Shown piece after piece: positions 42,810-52,800 of a stretch of 64,000 bases of DNA (positions within the stretch are counted from its first letter, which is position 1; each line of letters opens with the position of its first letter). Source of the DNA: Endotrypanum monterogeii (taxonomy: Eukaryota > Euglenozoa > Kinetoplastea > Trypanosomatida > Trypanosomatidae); NCBI GenBank assembly GCA_000333855.2, contig CM007337.1:45259-109258 (forward strand), read 5' to 3'. The notes beneath the pieces were generated by a model. It did not search any database. It worked only from the letters and a program-made list of their open reading frames with translations, and was not told where the DNA came from. The position numbers and the translations under genes are program-made.

Positions 42810-43682
42810 GTGTGTGTGTGCGTGTAGGAAAGAGAGCCACGCGAAACAATGCATATGCTCATCTGTTGGGAGTTGTTCTAATACACGCTCACCCAATGTC
42901 GTAGAGAGGTGGGGAGACAGAGGGGGAGCCAATCTGGGCAGGTGACTGCAAGAAGAAAGTATATGGAAAGGTGCTGAAGAAAGCGCCGTGCGACAGAAAG
43001 AAAGAAAAAAAAGGGAAGCACGAGCGTCTCATCCCCTAGTCTCCCCTCTTCTTCTCTAGTACACGGTGCTCGGTTGCTGGCGTAGGCAGTGAAAAGTGGT
43101 GCCCTCGAACAAAAAAAAAAAATCAACACAACAAACGCATCTCACGCTTCCCCAGACGAGGCACGACTTTCTTGGTCTCAGCAGACACATCCGGCGCACC
43201 ACAAACACCAACCACGCCACGACAGCACGCATTACGTCAGGGAGACATTTACTAGCACCTCCACATGTACACACGCATATACATATATATATATATATAT
43301 ATTTATATGTATATATATGTCATCTAACTCAACTTCCGCCAAGACAACAGAGAAAAACGACGAAGACTGTTTCTCTTATCCATCATCTTCCTCTCTCCGC
43401 TTGCACTGCCACCGCGCACAGAAACATCATGGGGGAAAGGGGACGGGCACGAGCCCGCAGGTGCGCCGGTGCACGCACACGGACACGCACAGACGCATAA
43501 ATCTATGCAAGCAGCGGAACGCTCGCAAATCCGTTACGCTCGTCAACTTTCTTTTCTTTTTTTTTCTTTGGTATGCTCAAGTGTGCGTATCTGTGTGTAG
43601 ACGTGTGCATCTGTGCTTTTGTTTGGATCGGGAAGGCGGAAGACGAGTGGTTCTACACAAAATCTGCAAAGCGCAGCGGAAC

Positions 43683-44216
43683 TCACGCAGTGCGCTTGGC
43701 GCTCTTCTTTTTAGACTTTTTCTCAAGCGCTTTGTGGAGATTCGGCACCACACCGCCACGCGAGATGGTGGCCTTCACTACCTGGTTCAGTTCCTCATCA
43801 CCGCGGATGGCAAGGAGCAGGTGGCGCGGCTTGATGCGCTCCGTCTTTTGCACCTTCGCTGCAGCGCCGGAGAGCTCAATCACCTCTGTCGTGAGGTACT
43901 CCAGCAAAGCGGCGCAGTATATAGCGGCTGAGGCGCCGCACCGCTGCTTGCGGAAGAGCCCCTCCTTCAGGCGAGAGTGGATGCGGCCAACCGGGAAATT
44001 CAGCTCTGCGCGCGCAGCACGCGACATGCGATCGCGACGACCAGCCTTCCCACCCGTCTTGCCTCCGCGCTTGCCCTTTCCTTTGCCCTTGCCCTTGCCC
44101 TTGCCGCCGAGCTTTCCGCCGGACACAATGCTGGTCTGATCGGCTGTCGCGGAGCCAGGCCCCATCATCGGGGGCTGAGGTGGTACGCCAGTAGAATCTT
44201 CGCCGGTGTACGACAT
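43683..44216 (-). CDS. H2A.Z: Histone variant H2A.Z
   Basis: A 177-residue H2A-family histone. The histone fold is at about residues 68-160: 'RAELNFPVGRIHSRLKEG' (N-terminal helix and L1), 'AAIYCAALLEYLTTEVIELS' (alpha 2) and 'IKPRHLLLAIRGDEELN' (alpha 3, docking domain). It differs from canonical Leishmania H2A (about 132 residues) by its long N-terminal tail with Gly-Lys repeats (about residues 35-60), the sequence after alpha 3 ('QVVKATISRGGVVPNLH'), and a Lys-rich C-terminus, so it is the trypanosomatid H2A.Z. In trypanosomes H2A.Z pairs with the variant H2B.V and marks transcription start regions; that is family knowledge. The many lysines in the tail are candidate acetylation sites. The ATG at 44214-44216 follows a pyrimidine-rich stretch on the coding strand. 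Confidence 0.95.
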   Translation of the reverse strand: MSYTGEDSTGVPPQPPMMGPGSATADQTSIVSGGKLGGKGKGKGKGKGKRGGKTGGKAGRRDRMSRAARAELNFPVGRIHSRLKEGLFRKQRCGASAAIYCAALLEYLTTEVIELSGAAAKVQKTERIKPRHLLLAIRGDEELNQVVKATISRGGVVPNLHKALEKKSKKKSAKRTA

Positions 44217-44888
44217 TGTGCAGAGAAGGAGTGGTAAAGAGTGGAAAAAAAAGGAAGCAACTGAGCGGGTATTGTCGTTTGAAGATGCACTGTGTGAAGA
44301 CAGACTCAGACGAGAGAAAAAGAGAGGGTAGAGAAAAAAAAAAACAAGAAATGATAGGCAAGAGAGAAAAAGGGAGGGCTACGTGCGTGAGCTAATGTCA
44401 GTGCGGCCCTGCTGATGAAGGATAGGTGCCCGTACGACGTAGTAAGACAATGATGAGTGCTGTATCTATAGATGGGTGCGTGTGATATATAGGAAAGATC
44501 AAGAGCAAGCACAGTGCGAGGGATCAGCTGTGTGTATATGGCGAAACAGAAAGAGAAAACCACAGGGAGTTGAGGCGGTAGTGGAGGACACGACACATTC
44601 CACAAGGGAGGTGAGACAAGGGAATAAAAAACGCCAACACATGTGAACAATGTTCAAGTAAAGATGTACACGACCGTTGTTAGCTAGCATCACTGGCAGC
44701 AGTAAACATTCTATAGATATATATATATATAGATATATATATATCTACATAATAGTATGTATATATACAATATAGTATTTATTTATATATATATATATCA
44801 TGATGATGTGTCGTGTATTACTCGAATCAGTAAAAATAGAATCAGGAATCTCTTTCCCGTATTGAGAATCCTCTCTGGCGTCCTCACA
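44217..44888. other. Spacer between RING-ePHD gene and H2A.Z
   Basis: No gene seen. A pyrimidine tract on the coding strand runs from about 44225 to 44260 with an AG at 44261-44262, a candidate acceptor for H2A.Z mRNA. TA-rich repeats occupy about 44712-44800, in the 3' UTR of the RING gene. Confidence 0.6.
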
Positions 44889-47048
44889 TCACTTCGGTCG
44901 ACGGCGCGCGTCGTGTCGCTCGTGGCAGGCACCGCACCAAACCTCCACTGGCAGCCCCCGCCCCCTGGACCTACGACGAGAGTCGCCATCTCGGGCACAC
45001 TTGTCCGCGCTGGCCGAAAGCACATTGCGCTCATCCTCTAAGCCAAAGATGAGACAAGCTGAGGCACCGGCGAGGAGGGCGCAGGGGTAATGAAACTGTT
45101 TGCCGCAGCTACCTTCCCCACGCACCGTCCCCTCGCAAGTGCGCAGACCGGCACCAAATGAAAAATGAGAAGCGGAAGCACCTGCCGATGTTGCCTGGCC
45201 TTCGCACAGTGTACAGTGCGGGTCAACCAGTGGCCCCTCCGTATCGCCCCAACCCGCCGTCGTGGCGAACTTAACCTTGTCACCGTCCACGCCTGCCTCG
45301 TCACCCTGCAAGCCTCGCAAAGTGGAGGCCAGCAACTGCCAACGAGCCACCCGGCCTGACGTGTGCGCTGCGAGAACCTCCAAAGGATTCCGTACCGGCA
45401 CCGTCATTTGCAGAGACTCGGTTGTTTGGGGAACAAGGCTCACCCCTGCAGGCACACTTGTAGTGGTAAGGTTCTCCAGTGATGTATTGGTGAAGAGGTC
45501 TAGAAGCCCAGACCACGCCAGGCAGTTATGGTGTGCCACACCTGTAGAGAGGTGTGTAGTCCCATTACCACTGCACCCTTGCTTCGATTGAGCCCAGTCG
45601 ATCTCTCTTGCCGTGTACGTCCCTTCACCTGTCGACACCTGATCCTGAGCTCTGTCAGTGCTGCTGTCGTGAACCTCGCAGCGGATACCCCACAGTGGCC
45701 CAAGAAGAAGTGAGAGACTCTCCTCTGTCTGCAGGGCCAACTCGGCCGGATCGCAGTGCGCCGTCGTAGATTGCAGCAATCGTTGCAAACGCTGCCGAAC
45801 TGCCGTGCGCTGCACCACGTCGAGACCACAGAGAACACAACATCCGCTCCGATGGAAAGCTGGCGAGGATGTATCAGTATAAAAAGACAGCGATGTAGAC
45901 GCTGTTGGGGACTCCTTCACTTTCGGCCCACCAGCCTCGTCAACGATACTGCCAACCTGTCGCGCTAGCGGAGGAATGAGAGTGCAGCGCATCACCTCCT
46001 GACCGCGCCTGCATAACCACCACGCACGCATCTTCCCCAAATATGACGTATCCTCAGGGAGAACGGACGGTGCAGACGCACCACTGCTGCGATCGTGTGC
46101 TGGTGGCACAGTGGTGGCGTTGACCGCCTCTACTAGTGTAGGTAGGGGAGAGGGTGACGAGCGGCGCAGGCGTGGCGTTGCATCGAGCGTGTCGTTGCTC
46201 GGCGCGAGGCGATCGAGTAACGACCGAAGAGTGGAGGACAACGCTGCTTCTGATGGATCATCTGCAGACGGCGGTGTGTATGTCGTTGGTTGGCATTTCG
46301 GGCCCCCGACTGAGCCGCCGACCTCAGCACAAGCGGTGGTGGTAGAAGAAAAGGATGAGTCACTCAACGCGGTGGTCGAGTAGTGTCGCGCTTTGTCGAC
46401 GATGGCACCACCCTCTCGCGCTAAGGATGGCGGCGGCGAAGGTGTATTGCTCTGCAGTCGCTGTGTCTCACCGACTGCGTCACAAAAATTCTCGAAGGGA
46501 ACGACTCGCTGAGATGTCTTTGACGTGTGCTCCATAGATGCAGTGCTCACACTGGAAGTGTCGTTTGACGAATGAAACTCGACAAATGCAAAAGATCGCT
46601 GTATCGGCTGCGGTGACGGTGACAGCCGCCGCAACTGTCGCAAAGGAGAGCTCCTCTGGGCGTCCTCGACAGTGTCTTCCTCAGCAATGCAGCACTGCCG
46701 CTTCAAAGAAAATATTCTCTCTCCTTCAGGGAACGTGCCTCCCGCGCGCTCCATGTGTGTTCTCAGCCGGCTCCTGTGAATACGCAGTCCCACCTCACGT
46801 GCCAGGGTGCAAAACAGCGATAGCTGAGGCAACTGTACACTGTGACGCATGTTCGGCACCGCATGATTGCACAACGGGCACCGTGGGCGTGCCTCGGTGC
46901 AGCGCACAGCGCAGGCTTCGCAGAGGATGTGACCACAGGCGAAACACACGGGTGTCTTCAAGACATCTAAGCAAACGGAGCACGTACAGCTGTTGTGTGT
47001 GAGCTGCAACAGCGGCATGGCGTCCGCCACAGAATCAGACGGCTCCAT
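44889..47048 (-). CDS. RING finger protein with C-terminal ePHD-like zinc module (putative E3 ligase)
   Basis: A 719-residue protein starting at the ATG at 47046-47048, chosen because a clear splice acceptor lies 47 bases upstream. The further open frame upstream would be 5' UTR and spliced-out sequence. An N-terminal C3HC4 RING has ligands C23, C26, C38, H40, C43, C46, C57 and C60. The middle (about 130-400) is Ser/Thr-rich and disordered. The C-terminal 320 residues carry paired Cys/His clusters in the order of an extended PHD (ePHD): 'CCVLCG', then 'HHNCLAW', 'CTLCEG', 'CGKQFHYPCAL' and finally 'WCGACHERH'. A RING together with an ePHD occurs in chromatin E3 ligases such as PHF7/G2E3 and plant BRCA1-like proteins; no BRCT is seen here. 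It sits next to H2A.Z. Ubiquitin ligase activity on chromatin is an inference. Confidence 0.85.
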   Translation of the reverse strand: MEPSDSVADAMPLLQLTHNSCTCSVCLDVLKTPVCFACGHILCEACAVRCTEARPRCPLCNHAVPNMRHSVQLPQLSLFCTLAREVGLRIHRSRLRTHMERAGGTFPEGERIFSLKRQCCIAEEDTVEDAQRSSPLRQLRRLSPSPQPIQRSFAFVEFHSSNDTSSVSTASMEHTSKTSQRVVPFENFCDAVGETQRLQSNTPSPPPSLAREGGAIVDKARHYSTTALSDSSFSSTTTACAEVGGSVGGPKCQPTTYTPPSADDPSEAALSSTLRSLLDRLAPSNDTLDATPRLRRSSPSPLPTLVEAVNATTVPPAHDRSSGASAPSVLPEDTSYLGKMRAWWLCRRGQEVMRCTLIPPLARQVGSIVDEAGGPKVKESPTASTSLSFYTDTSSPAFHRSGCCVLCGLDVVQRTAVRQRLQRLLQSTTAHCDPAELALQTEESLSLLLGPLWGIRCEVHDSSTDRAQDQVSTGEGTYTAREIDWAQSKQGCSGNGTTHLSTGVAHHNCLAWSGLLDLFTNTSLENLTTTSVPAGVSLVPQTTESLQMTVPVRNPLEVLAAHTSGRVARWQLLASTLRGLQGDEAGVDGDKVKFATTAGWGDTEGPLVDPHCTLCEGQATSAGASASHFSFGAGLRTCEGTVRGEGSCGKQFHYPCALLAGASACLIFGLEDERNVLSASADKCARDGDSRRRSRGRGLPVEVWCGACHERHDARRRPK

Positions 47049-47095
47049 GTAAACGACCACCTCGAGAAACGAGTAGGTAGATGCAGCACGACACC

Positions 47096-47097
47096 CT
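47096..47097 (-). promoter_or_regulatory. Probable trans-splice acceptor AG of the RING-ePHD gene
   Basis: The coding strand reads CTGGCGTCCTCCTGCTCTCC followed by TCTTAG. The AG is the first after the tract and lies 47 bases before the chosen ATG. Confidence 0.7.
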
Positions 47098-47862
47098 AAG
47101 AGGAGAGCAGGAGGACGCCAGCAGGGCAAAAGATAAAACAAGTCTCTGAGTCGACACGTCGCTGATGCCTCAACTTCTTGAATGCTACTGTTGGTTGGGG
47201 AACAAGGGGGGAACAAGGGGGGAGGCAAAAAGATGTAACACGCCCCTCCTATGGTTACACTCGTTGGTGCTATCTATTTCTCTCTCTCTATATATATATA
47301 TTTTTTTTTGGGGGGGGGACAAAAAAAAAACACACATCATCGGCCTTCCGTTCAATCCTCGTCTGCTATTGTGTGTCCGATACGCCACAATGCAGATAAA
47401 AGATGGTAAGCCACGAGTACGTAGATGTACGCACCTGCGCTCATACACATTCAACCGAAATGTGCGCACATATATCTCTCTGTCTGTGTATTTTTTTTTG
47501 GGGGGGGGGGGGTAGAAGTAGAGGTAGGAGTAGGAGTAGGGAGAAAAGGTGTACAAGTATACATATACATATATATATACATTTATTTATTTTTATTGTG
47601 TAGCAACGTGACAGTAGAAAGAAGTGCAAAGGAATAACACCACCACCGCCGGATCACGACAAGCGGAAAGAGCGGGAAGACGGCATGGAAAGGGAGAAAT
47701 TGGGCCGAAAGGGGCGCACGTATGAGCACTCTGCGACTTCGTGCCGTTGCGATGTTCAGATGTTTTTTTTTCTAACCGTACTCTTCTCTCCGTTCTTTTT
47801 TGTTTGTTTTGCCGGCCGGCCCACCTCGGCTACCTAACCCCCATCCCCCCACCCCCATCAGG

Positions 47863-47875
47863 CACACACACGCAG

Positions 47876-47906
<31 letters not shown>

Positions 47907-47929
47907 GACAGACAGACAGACACACACAT
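47863..47929. repeat. Compound (CA)n(GACA)n microsatellite
   Basis: About a dozen CA units, then about five GACA units, then CA again. Confidence 0.9.
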
Positions 47930-48164
47930 CCACCCGCCTAGAAAAGTTGTGTGCTAACTAAAAAAATGTCGCCTCCAAACGAAACCATAATTGACAAGAG
48001 AAACATCTTTTCCAATGCTGATGTGGAGATGATCTCCTCCCTCATGTATATATATATATATATATATATTCATGTGCTGGTGTTGTCTCTGATTCTCTTC
48101 CCTCCAAGATGTACAGGCATTTGTATCGACAAATGAGTGCGCGCCATGACATGCGCATCCCTTT

Positions 48165-49022
48165 TCATTTAGGAATGCTCCCATTACCGCCACCAACACT
48201 ACCACCACCTACTCCACCCTCTCCTCTTCCCGTCGCCCTTTTCGTTTCAAGGCGCTTGCGGCGAGCAGCCCGATGGCGCATCTTTTCCCGCTTCAAGTGA
48301 GCTTTGATTGCGGCAGCCATAGCCACAAAGCCGCTCCTGAGTTTTCCACACGCAGAGCTAACCGAGGTCGCAGACGCAGTCGTTGCACCGCTGCCCACCC
48401 CTGCGTCGATGAAGCGTATGAGGAATACGTTGTTGCTTCGTATGTACGCGGCGCCGATGTATCGAGGACGTGGCATTAATTCACTTGCGCTCTCTACCGC
48501 ATCCACCTCCACTGTATCAGGGTCTTGGAGACTGCTGGCGAGGAGCCGTGCCTCTCGCTGCAGCTTCTCACGCAGTACCGCTCGCTCAACATCGAAAATA
48601 CGGGCTCGTCGCACAAGCGCCTCATGCAGCATAACATTGTAGCGGACATCGATGTGCACCAACTTCCCCGTGTAAATATACCCCTGATTTGTCTCCACCT
48701 CCACCTCCATGCTTCGAGAAGGGTCGCAGTTGAGGCTGCTCGTCAGTAACGTGGTGGGAGTGTCACCTTTGTTGTCAGTGCTGTTACCGGCATCATTCAA
48801 AATGCCAAGTGCTTCCATGAGTGCTGCCGCAGGCGCCGGCGCGTACCTCTGGATTTTCTTCACGTCCGCCGATGCACTTCCGTCAACGTCGGGCACACCA
48901 GAGACAGCGGCGTTCCGGTCTTTCGAGGACTTCCCTGCGCTGCCTCTTGATGATGTTTTTTTTTTACCAGAGACGGCAGATCGAGCCTTTTTCGATTGCT
49001 GATGCTGTGGAGCAGAAGACAT
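48165..49022 (-). CDS. SmD3-like Sm-fold protein with an internal insertion
   Basis: A 285-residue protein from the ATG at 49020-49022; upstream codons translate a pyrimidine tract. An Sm fold is split in two. Sm1 (about 104-136) has 'MEVEVETNQGYIYTGKLVHI' with the D125/N129 RNA-binding pattern. Sm2 (about 188-206) has 'YIGAAYIRSNNVFLIRFID', whose YIR-x-N and R-F-I match SmD3 best. Between them lie about 50 charged residues rather than the usual short loop. A 100-residue basic N-terminal extension and a C-terminal Arg/Lys tail with Gly repeats flank the fold. Trypanosomes replace SmD3 in certain snRNPs with specific Sm variants (for example SSm4 of U4). This may be that protein, which I recall as lying near H2A.Z in T. 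brucei, but it is not proven. Its role would be in an snRNP core for trans-splicing. Confidence 0.85.
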   Translation of the reverse strand: MSSAPQHQQSKKARSAVSGKKKTSSRGSAGKSSKDRNAAVSGVPDVDGSASADVKKIQRYAPAPAAALMEALGILNDAGNSTDNKGDTPTTLLTSSLNCDPSRSMEVEVETNQGYIYTGKLVHIDVRYNVMLHEALVRRARIFDVERAVLREKLQREARLLASSLQDPDTVEVDAVESASELMPRPRYIGAAYIRSNNVFLIRFIDAGVGSGATTASATSVSSACGKLRSGFVAMAAAIKAHLKREKMRHRAARRKRLETKRATGRGEGGVGGGSVGGGNGSIPK

Positions 49023-49074
49023 AGTCGATAGACCACAGCAGGTGTTACCCGCGAACGCAGAGAAGGGGAATAAA

Positions 49075-49076
49075 CT
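49075..49076 (-). promoter_or_regulatory. Probable trans-splice acceptor AG of the SmD3-like gene
   Basis: A CTTCC-repeat pyrimidine tract on the coding strand (about 49080-49105) ends in CGATAG. This is the only AG between the tract and the ATG at 49022, giving a 5' UTR of about 52 bases. Confidence 0.7.
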
Positions 49077-49727
49077 ATCGAAGAAGAAGGAAGGAAGGAA
49101 GAGATGTCCAAAAAAAAAAAAACGTACACGTCCACCGAACAACCCTCCAAATGAACTGAAGAGGAAGGAGGGATGGAAGGGAAAGGGGGCAGAAAAAGAC
49201 AAGAACGAGGCCCTGTGGGGGCGTGTTGTTGTTGTTGTTGTTTTTTTGTGTGCGTGTGCACCTGCCTACAGAGAGAAGCCAAACAAGAGATGGCCCATTC
49301 GGCCATCACGCAATGAGAGCATGAAGTAGCCGGGTGGGGGAAAAGAAGACAAACAATGGAGGAAAGGGAGGAAGGAGAACAACGCGCATTGAGTTTGCAT
49401 AGAATGGGCAAAAACAAAAAAAAATGGCCCAAAAGGAGACCAGTTGAGACGGACAAGCTCGCTGGCGATCCCTAGTAGGAGGGGGCAAAGTGGACCCGCA
49501 CGCATATGCACGCGCTGAGTCTGAGACACCAAAAAAAAAAAAAAGCGCAGTGATTTTGATGCGCAGGGCTGCAAATAGAAAACCAATTGCAGGGAGACAA
49601 CGGGGGGAAAAGAAACGGGAAGAACTCAAAGCGCAAAGCACGATATCCTCGCGAAAGCCGACGCAAACCCTTCAAAACGCCGCCACTACGCTGGACACCG
49701 GGTCCTCTACGTAAAATTGGAGGATCC

Positions 49728-49730
<3 letters not shown>

Positions 49731-49754
<24 letters not shown>
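49731..49754. repeat. (CA)n microsatellite
   Basis: Twelve CA units on the plus strand, in the 3' UTR of the CFAP20DC-like gene. Confidence 0.9.
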
Positions 49755-49761
<7 letters not shown>

Positions 49762-49857
49762 GACAGACAAAGAGGGGAAGATGCGAACCCAAGAAGTGCC
49801 GCAGAGACGTCGCCAAGGGGGAAGGGGGAGCTCGATCGTAATGAAGTGCGGGGAGGG

Positions 49858-52800
49858 TCAAATCGCGTTGACGTAGACGTTCGTCTCCAAATCCAAGTAA
49901 CAGTTAACAACACTGTCGTACACGTACCGCTTTTCTGAACCACGAATCCCATCGGGGAGCTGCGAGTGGGCTGGACGAGCCCCGTTGGAAGAAACGACGG
50001 CATGTTGCGCCGGGCCAAAAGTCGAAGCAGCCGCAGTGAAGCGGGGCGTCTGCGTCTGCGTCTGCGTCTGCTGCTGCTGCGGCGGTGGCGGCGGCGGTGG
50101 CGGCGGGGTGGCGGCGGGGGATAATGACGATGATGATGCTCAACTGCCGGTGATGATGCGGCTGGCACTGCTACTGCTGCACTAAAAATCGATCCTGTTG
50201 CGTCAGCAGTGACCTGAGGCACGTATCCAGCAAACGGGTGCGACATGAGGAGATGCGTAGGCGGCGAAGGCCCGGCCACGCTGAGCTGAGGCGGCGGTGG
50301 AACACTGCAACCACCAGCAAGCGAATCCAACGAAGGGTCACTGTGTCGATCACCGTCACCACTGGGCGGTGTCACCGTCGAGGAGTAACGAGTACGACCC
50401 GCTGACAGCGCAAGTCCTGAGGAGGACGGTAGCCACATTTGAAAGCTGCTGACGGTGCTCGGGCAGCGGCCACTCAGAGGCGGTGGAGGAGCCTGCGCGC
50501 CTGCACAGACTGGTGTCGCCTTGATGGAGACTTTCTGGCATTCCTGCTGTGCGGGGACGCCATTCTGCTCAAGGACAGCCGTAGCGAGGGGGGCCTTCAA
50601 TCCCGAGGCGGTGACGCACACGTTCTCTCTGGGGAGCCACGTCGTCAAGCGACGAGCATCAGCGTATTTCATTTCGGGAGCACCTGCCTGCTTAGACAGC
50701 GGGGTACCCGTAACACGAACCTCATCTTGCAACGTGTACTGGGTAGTCACTCGGCCACGGGAAGGGGCTGGGCCGAGTACTGCCAGAGGCCGGCGCCATA
50801 CAACAGCCCTTGTTGCTGCACTGGACGATGCATTCCACGATGGCCCGATAACCGCCACAGACCTCGCATCTGCCGTTTGTGATTCATATCGGGGCCGCTG
50901 CGGTGGTTCCTTATCAAGTGCCCCCTCGCATGTCGTGGAGCTTAAGCAAGACTGACCATCCCCTGACGATGTCTCCCCTCGCGCAGCCCCTGTCTTACTC
51001 GAACGTTTTTGCGTCGAAGGTGTTTGCGGGGTAAAGGAAGCGGAGTGGAACGTCCAGGAGGTAGTCGCGCTTTCTGGTGAGAACAGAGCACCGGAGCGAC
51101 CGTCACCGACGTGAGGTGGAGCCCAAGTCGACGAAGACGTGGAGAGTGCCGCCTGGTGTTCGCGTAGTCGCTCGGCCAGTGCACTACGTCCTGCAGCAAC
51201 AGTAGCTGGTCGCTGTAATGGCACTTGCGCGTTGAGGGGCATCTCTTGCGAGCTCCAGAGCTCGAGAACAGCATTCGCGTTATCTGGAACGACCGATGCT
51301 GCGGCCATCCAGTCGGTGGGAAAAGCAACCTTGGCACTATCGGCCTTGGCCGCCCCCAATGCAGCCGTTGGAGAAGTTTGCAGCACGTTAGGTGAAGCCG
51401 AGTGGCCAAATGTGGCGCCGCGCGATATGCCACACAGGACTGCGTTCATGAGATCAGCTGGCGTTAACGGAGCAGATACAGACGGAAGCGATGGGGGGAG
51501 ATCAGTTCGGGTACCCTCAGTGACGTGAGGCCCTGGAACCAATATCGGCAATGCAGCCGCCCCCGATCCGTTAACAGCAAATCGAATGCCCTGCGTTGTA
51601 GGAGAAGAAAGGAGCTGATGCGACGGTGGTTTCTTCACGAGTGGTTGGGCTGCGATGGAACTAAACGCGGAAGCAGCGGCAGCGGCCTCCTCTTCGGCCC
51701 CTGCCAGGACCAGATGGATGCGACGCACCCGCTCGCTCATCTCCTCCATCAACCCCACAGCCGAAGAGTAGGACACGACGGATAGGACTGATGCTTCGGG
51801 CGTTGTAGCAGTTGTAGACATGGTTAGGCTGGCTGTGGCGGACAGAGGAAAGTCCGTCGTCTGTCGCGGATAGAAAACTTCATCCTTCGCGCTTTCTGTA
51901 GCGACATCCTCTTCCACATGTTTCCGCAGCTGCTGCTGCTGCTGCTGCCCTCTCGCCACATGATCGGCTGTAGGTTCTTGATCCAGCGAGGGGTACATGT
52001 TTTTCGTAGCAACCAGCGGAGGCGGCTGAGTAAGACGGAGAGGAGGTTTTCCCGGCATAAGCTGATTCGCTGGGTACTGTGGGGGAGTGGAAGGGGCCAG
52101 TTGCTCGGCGTCTGACACCTCACGTACAACGAACATCTCTGCATCGTCGGAGGCTGAGACAGACGAATTGCCGACAGGAGACAGAGGAGAGGCGGAGGAT
52201 AGAAAAGAGGGTGACAACGGGTCGATTGGAGTCGCTGTACACGCTACGGCGTCCACGCCTTTTACCTGATGTGCCGCCTGAGGGTGAGTGTACTGCTGAT
52301 ATTCATGTACTCGTAAAAGCTCTAGGGCTGTGTGGTGATGTACCTTGGACGGCTGTGTCTCACTTTTGAAGGAGCGTGCTGCACCGATGTCCGCCCTAGT
52401 GTGGGGACTGGTGTGTATTGTCCAGGATGCGACTCTGTTGCCGCCGCTGCTGATGGGGCTTCAAACACGGTGTGTGATGAGGCGAGAGTACTTCAGAGGA
52501 GGGAGGACTGAGAGGCTTGGGGGGGACTTCTGGGTGTGCCAGGGCTAGCCGATGGGTTGTGGGGCCTGGGTTCGAAGACGCTACCCTCCCGATAGTGTCT
52601 CGGTCGACGTCGGCGGCAGAGGTGCTCGCCCTCCGCTGCGCCTGTGCCGCCGCTGCACCTCCGCTCCTACTTGGCACATGCACCTCTTCTTCTAGTGATG
52701 ACTCCTCAGTAAGAGGTGGTAAAGCAGGGGACTCGCTCAGGATGTGCTCGCCACCTGTTCGCACAAACACGCAGAGGGTCTCCCCCGCCTCTGCAGGTAG

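Larger units (their letters stand above)
39963..43682. other. 3.7-kb spacer between H2A.Z and NDUFV2
   Basis: No gene seen. It contains (GGAGAC)n at 40385-40414, (GGGAGA)n at 40875-40910, (AAAT)(AT)n at 40939-40977, (TA)n at 42780-42806 and about 43280-43300, and (GT) tracts near 40640-40650, 40793-40813 and 42807-42819. A run of G at 41165-41176 and several A-runs are also present. The region 41300-41520 is relatively repeat-poor. It would be the H2A.Z 3' UTR (right) and NDUFV2 upstream region (left). Confidence 0.55.
47049..48164. other. Spacer between SmD3-like gene and RING-ePHD gene
   Basis: No gene seen. It contains two T-run/G-run junctions (47301-47318 and 47491-47512), a TA/TTA-rich stretch 47560-47600, the compound (CA)(GACA) tract 47863-47929 and (TA)n about 48042-48069. 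Confidence 0.6.
49023..49857. other. Spacer between CFAP20DC-like and SmD3-like genes
   Basis: No gene seen. It contains an A-run 49109-49122, (GTT)n 49226-49241, several further A-runs and (CA)n 49731-49754. If the frame breaks of the upstream gene are real, its apparent ORF runs on into this region to 49707, but the codons there are not protein-like. Confidence 0.6.

Noticed and set aside
52256..52258. A separate gene starting at 52256
   Set aside because: The codon there is GTG, the frame is open and protein-like upstream without an ATG, and no splice signals are visible, so it is treated as the continuation of the CFAP20DC-like gene.
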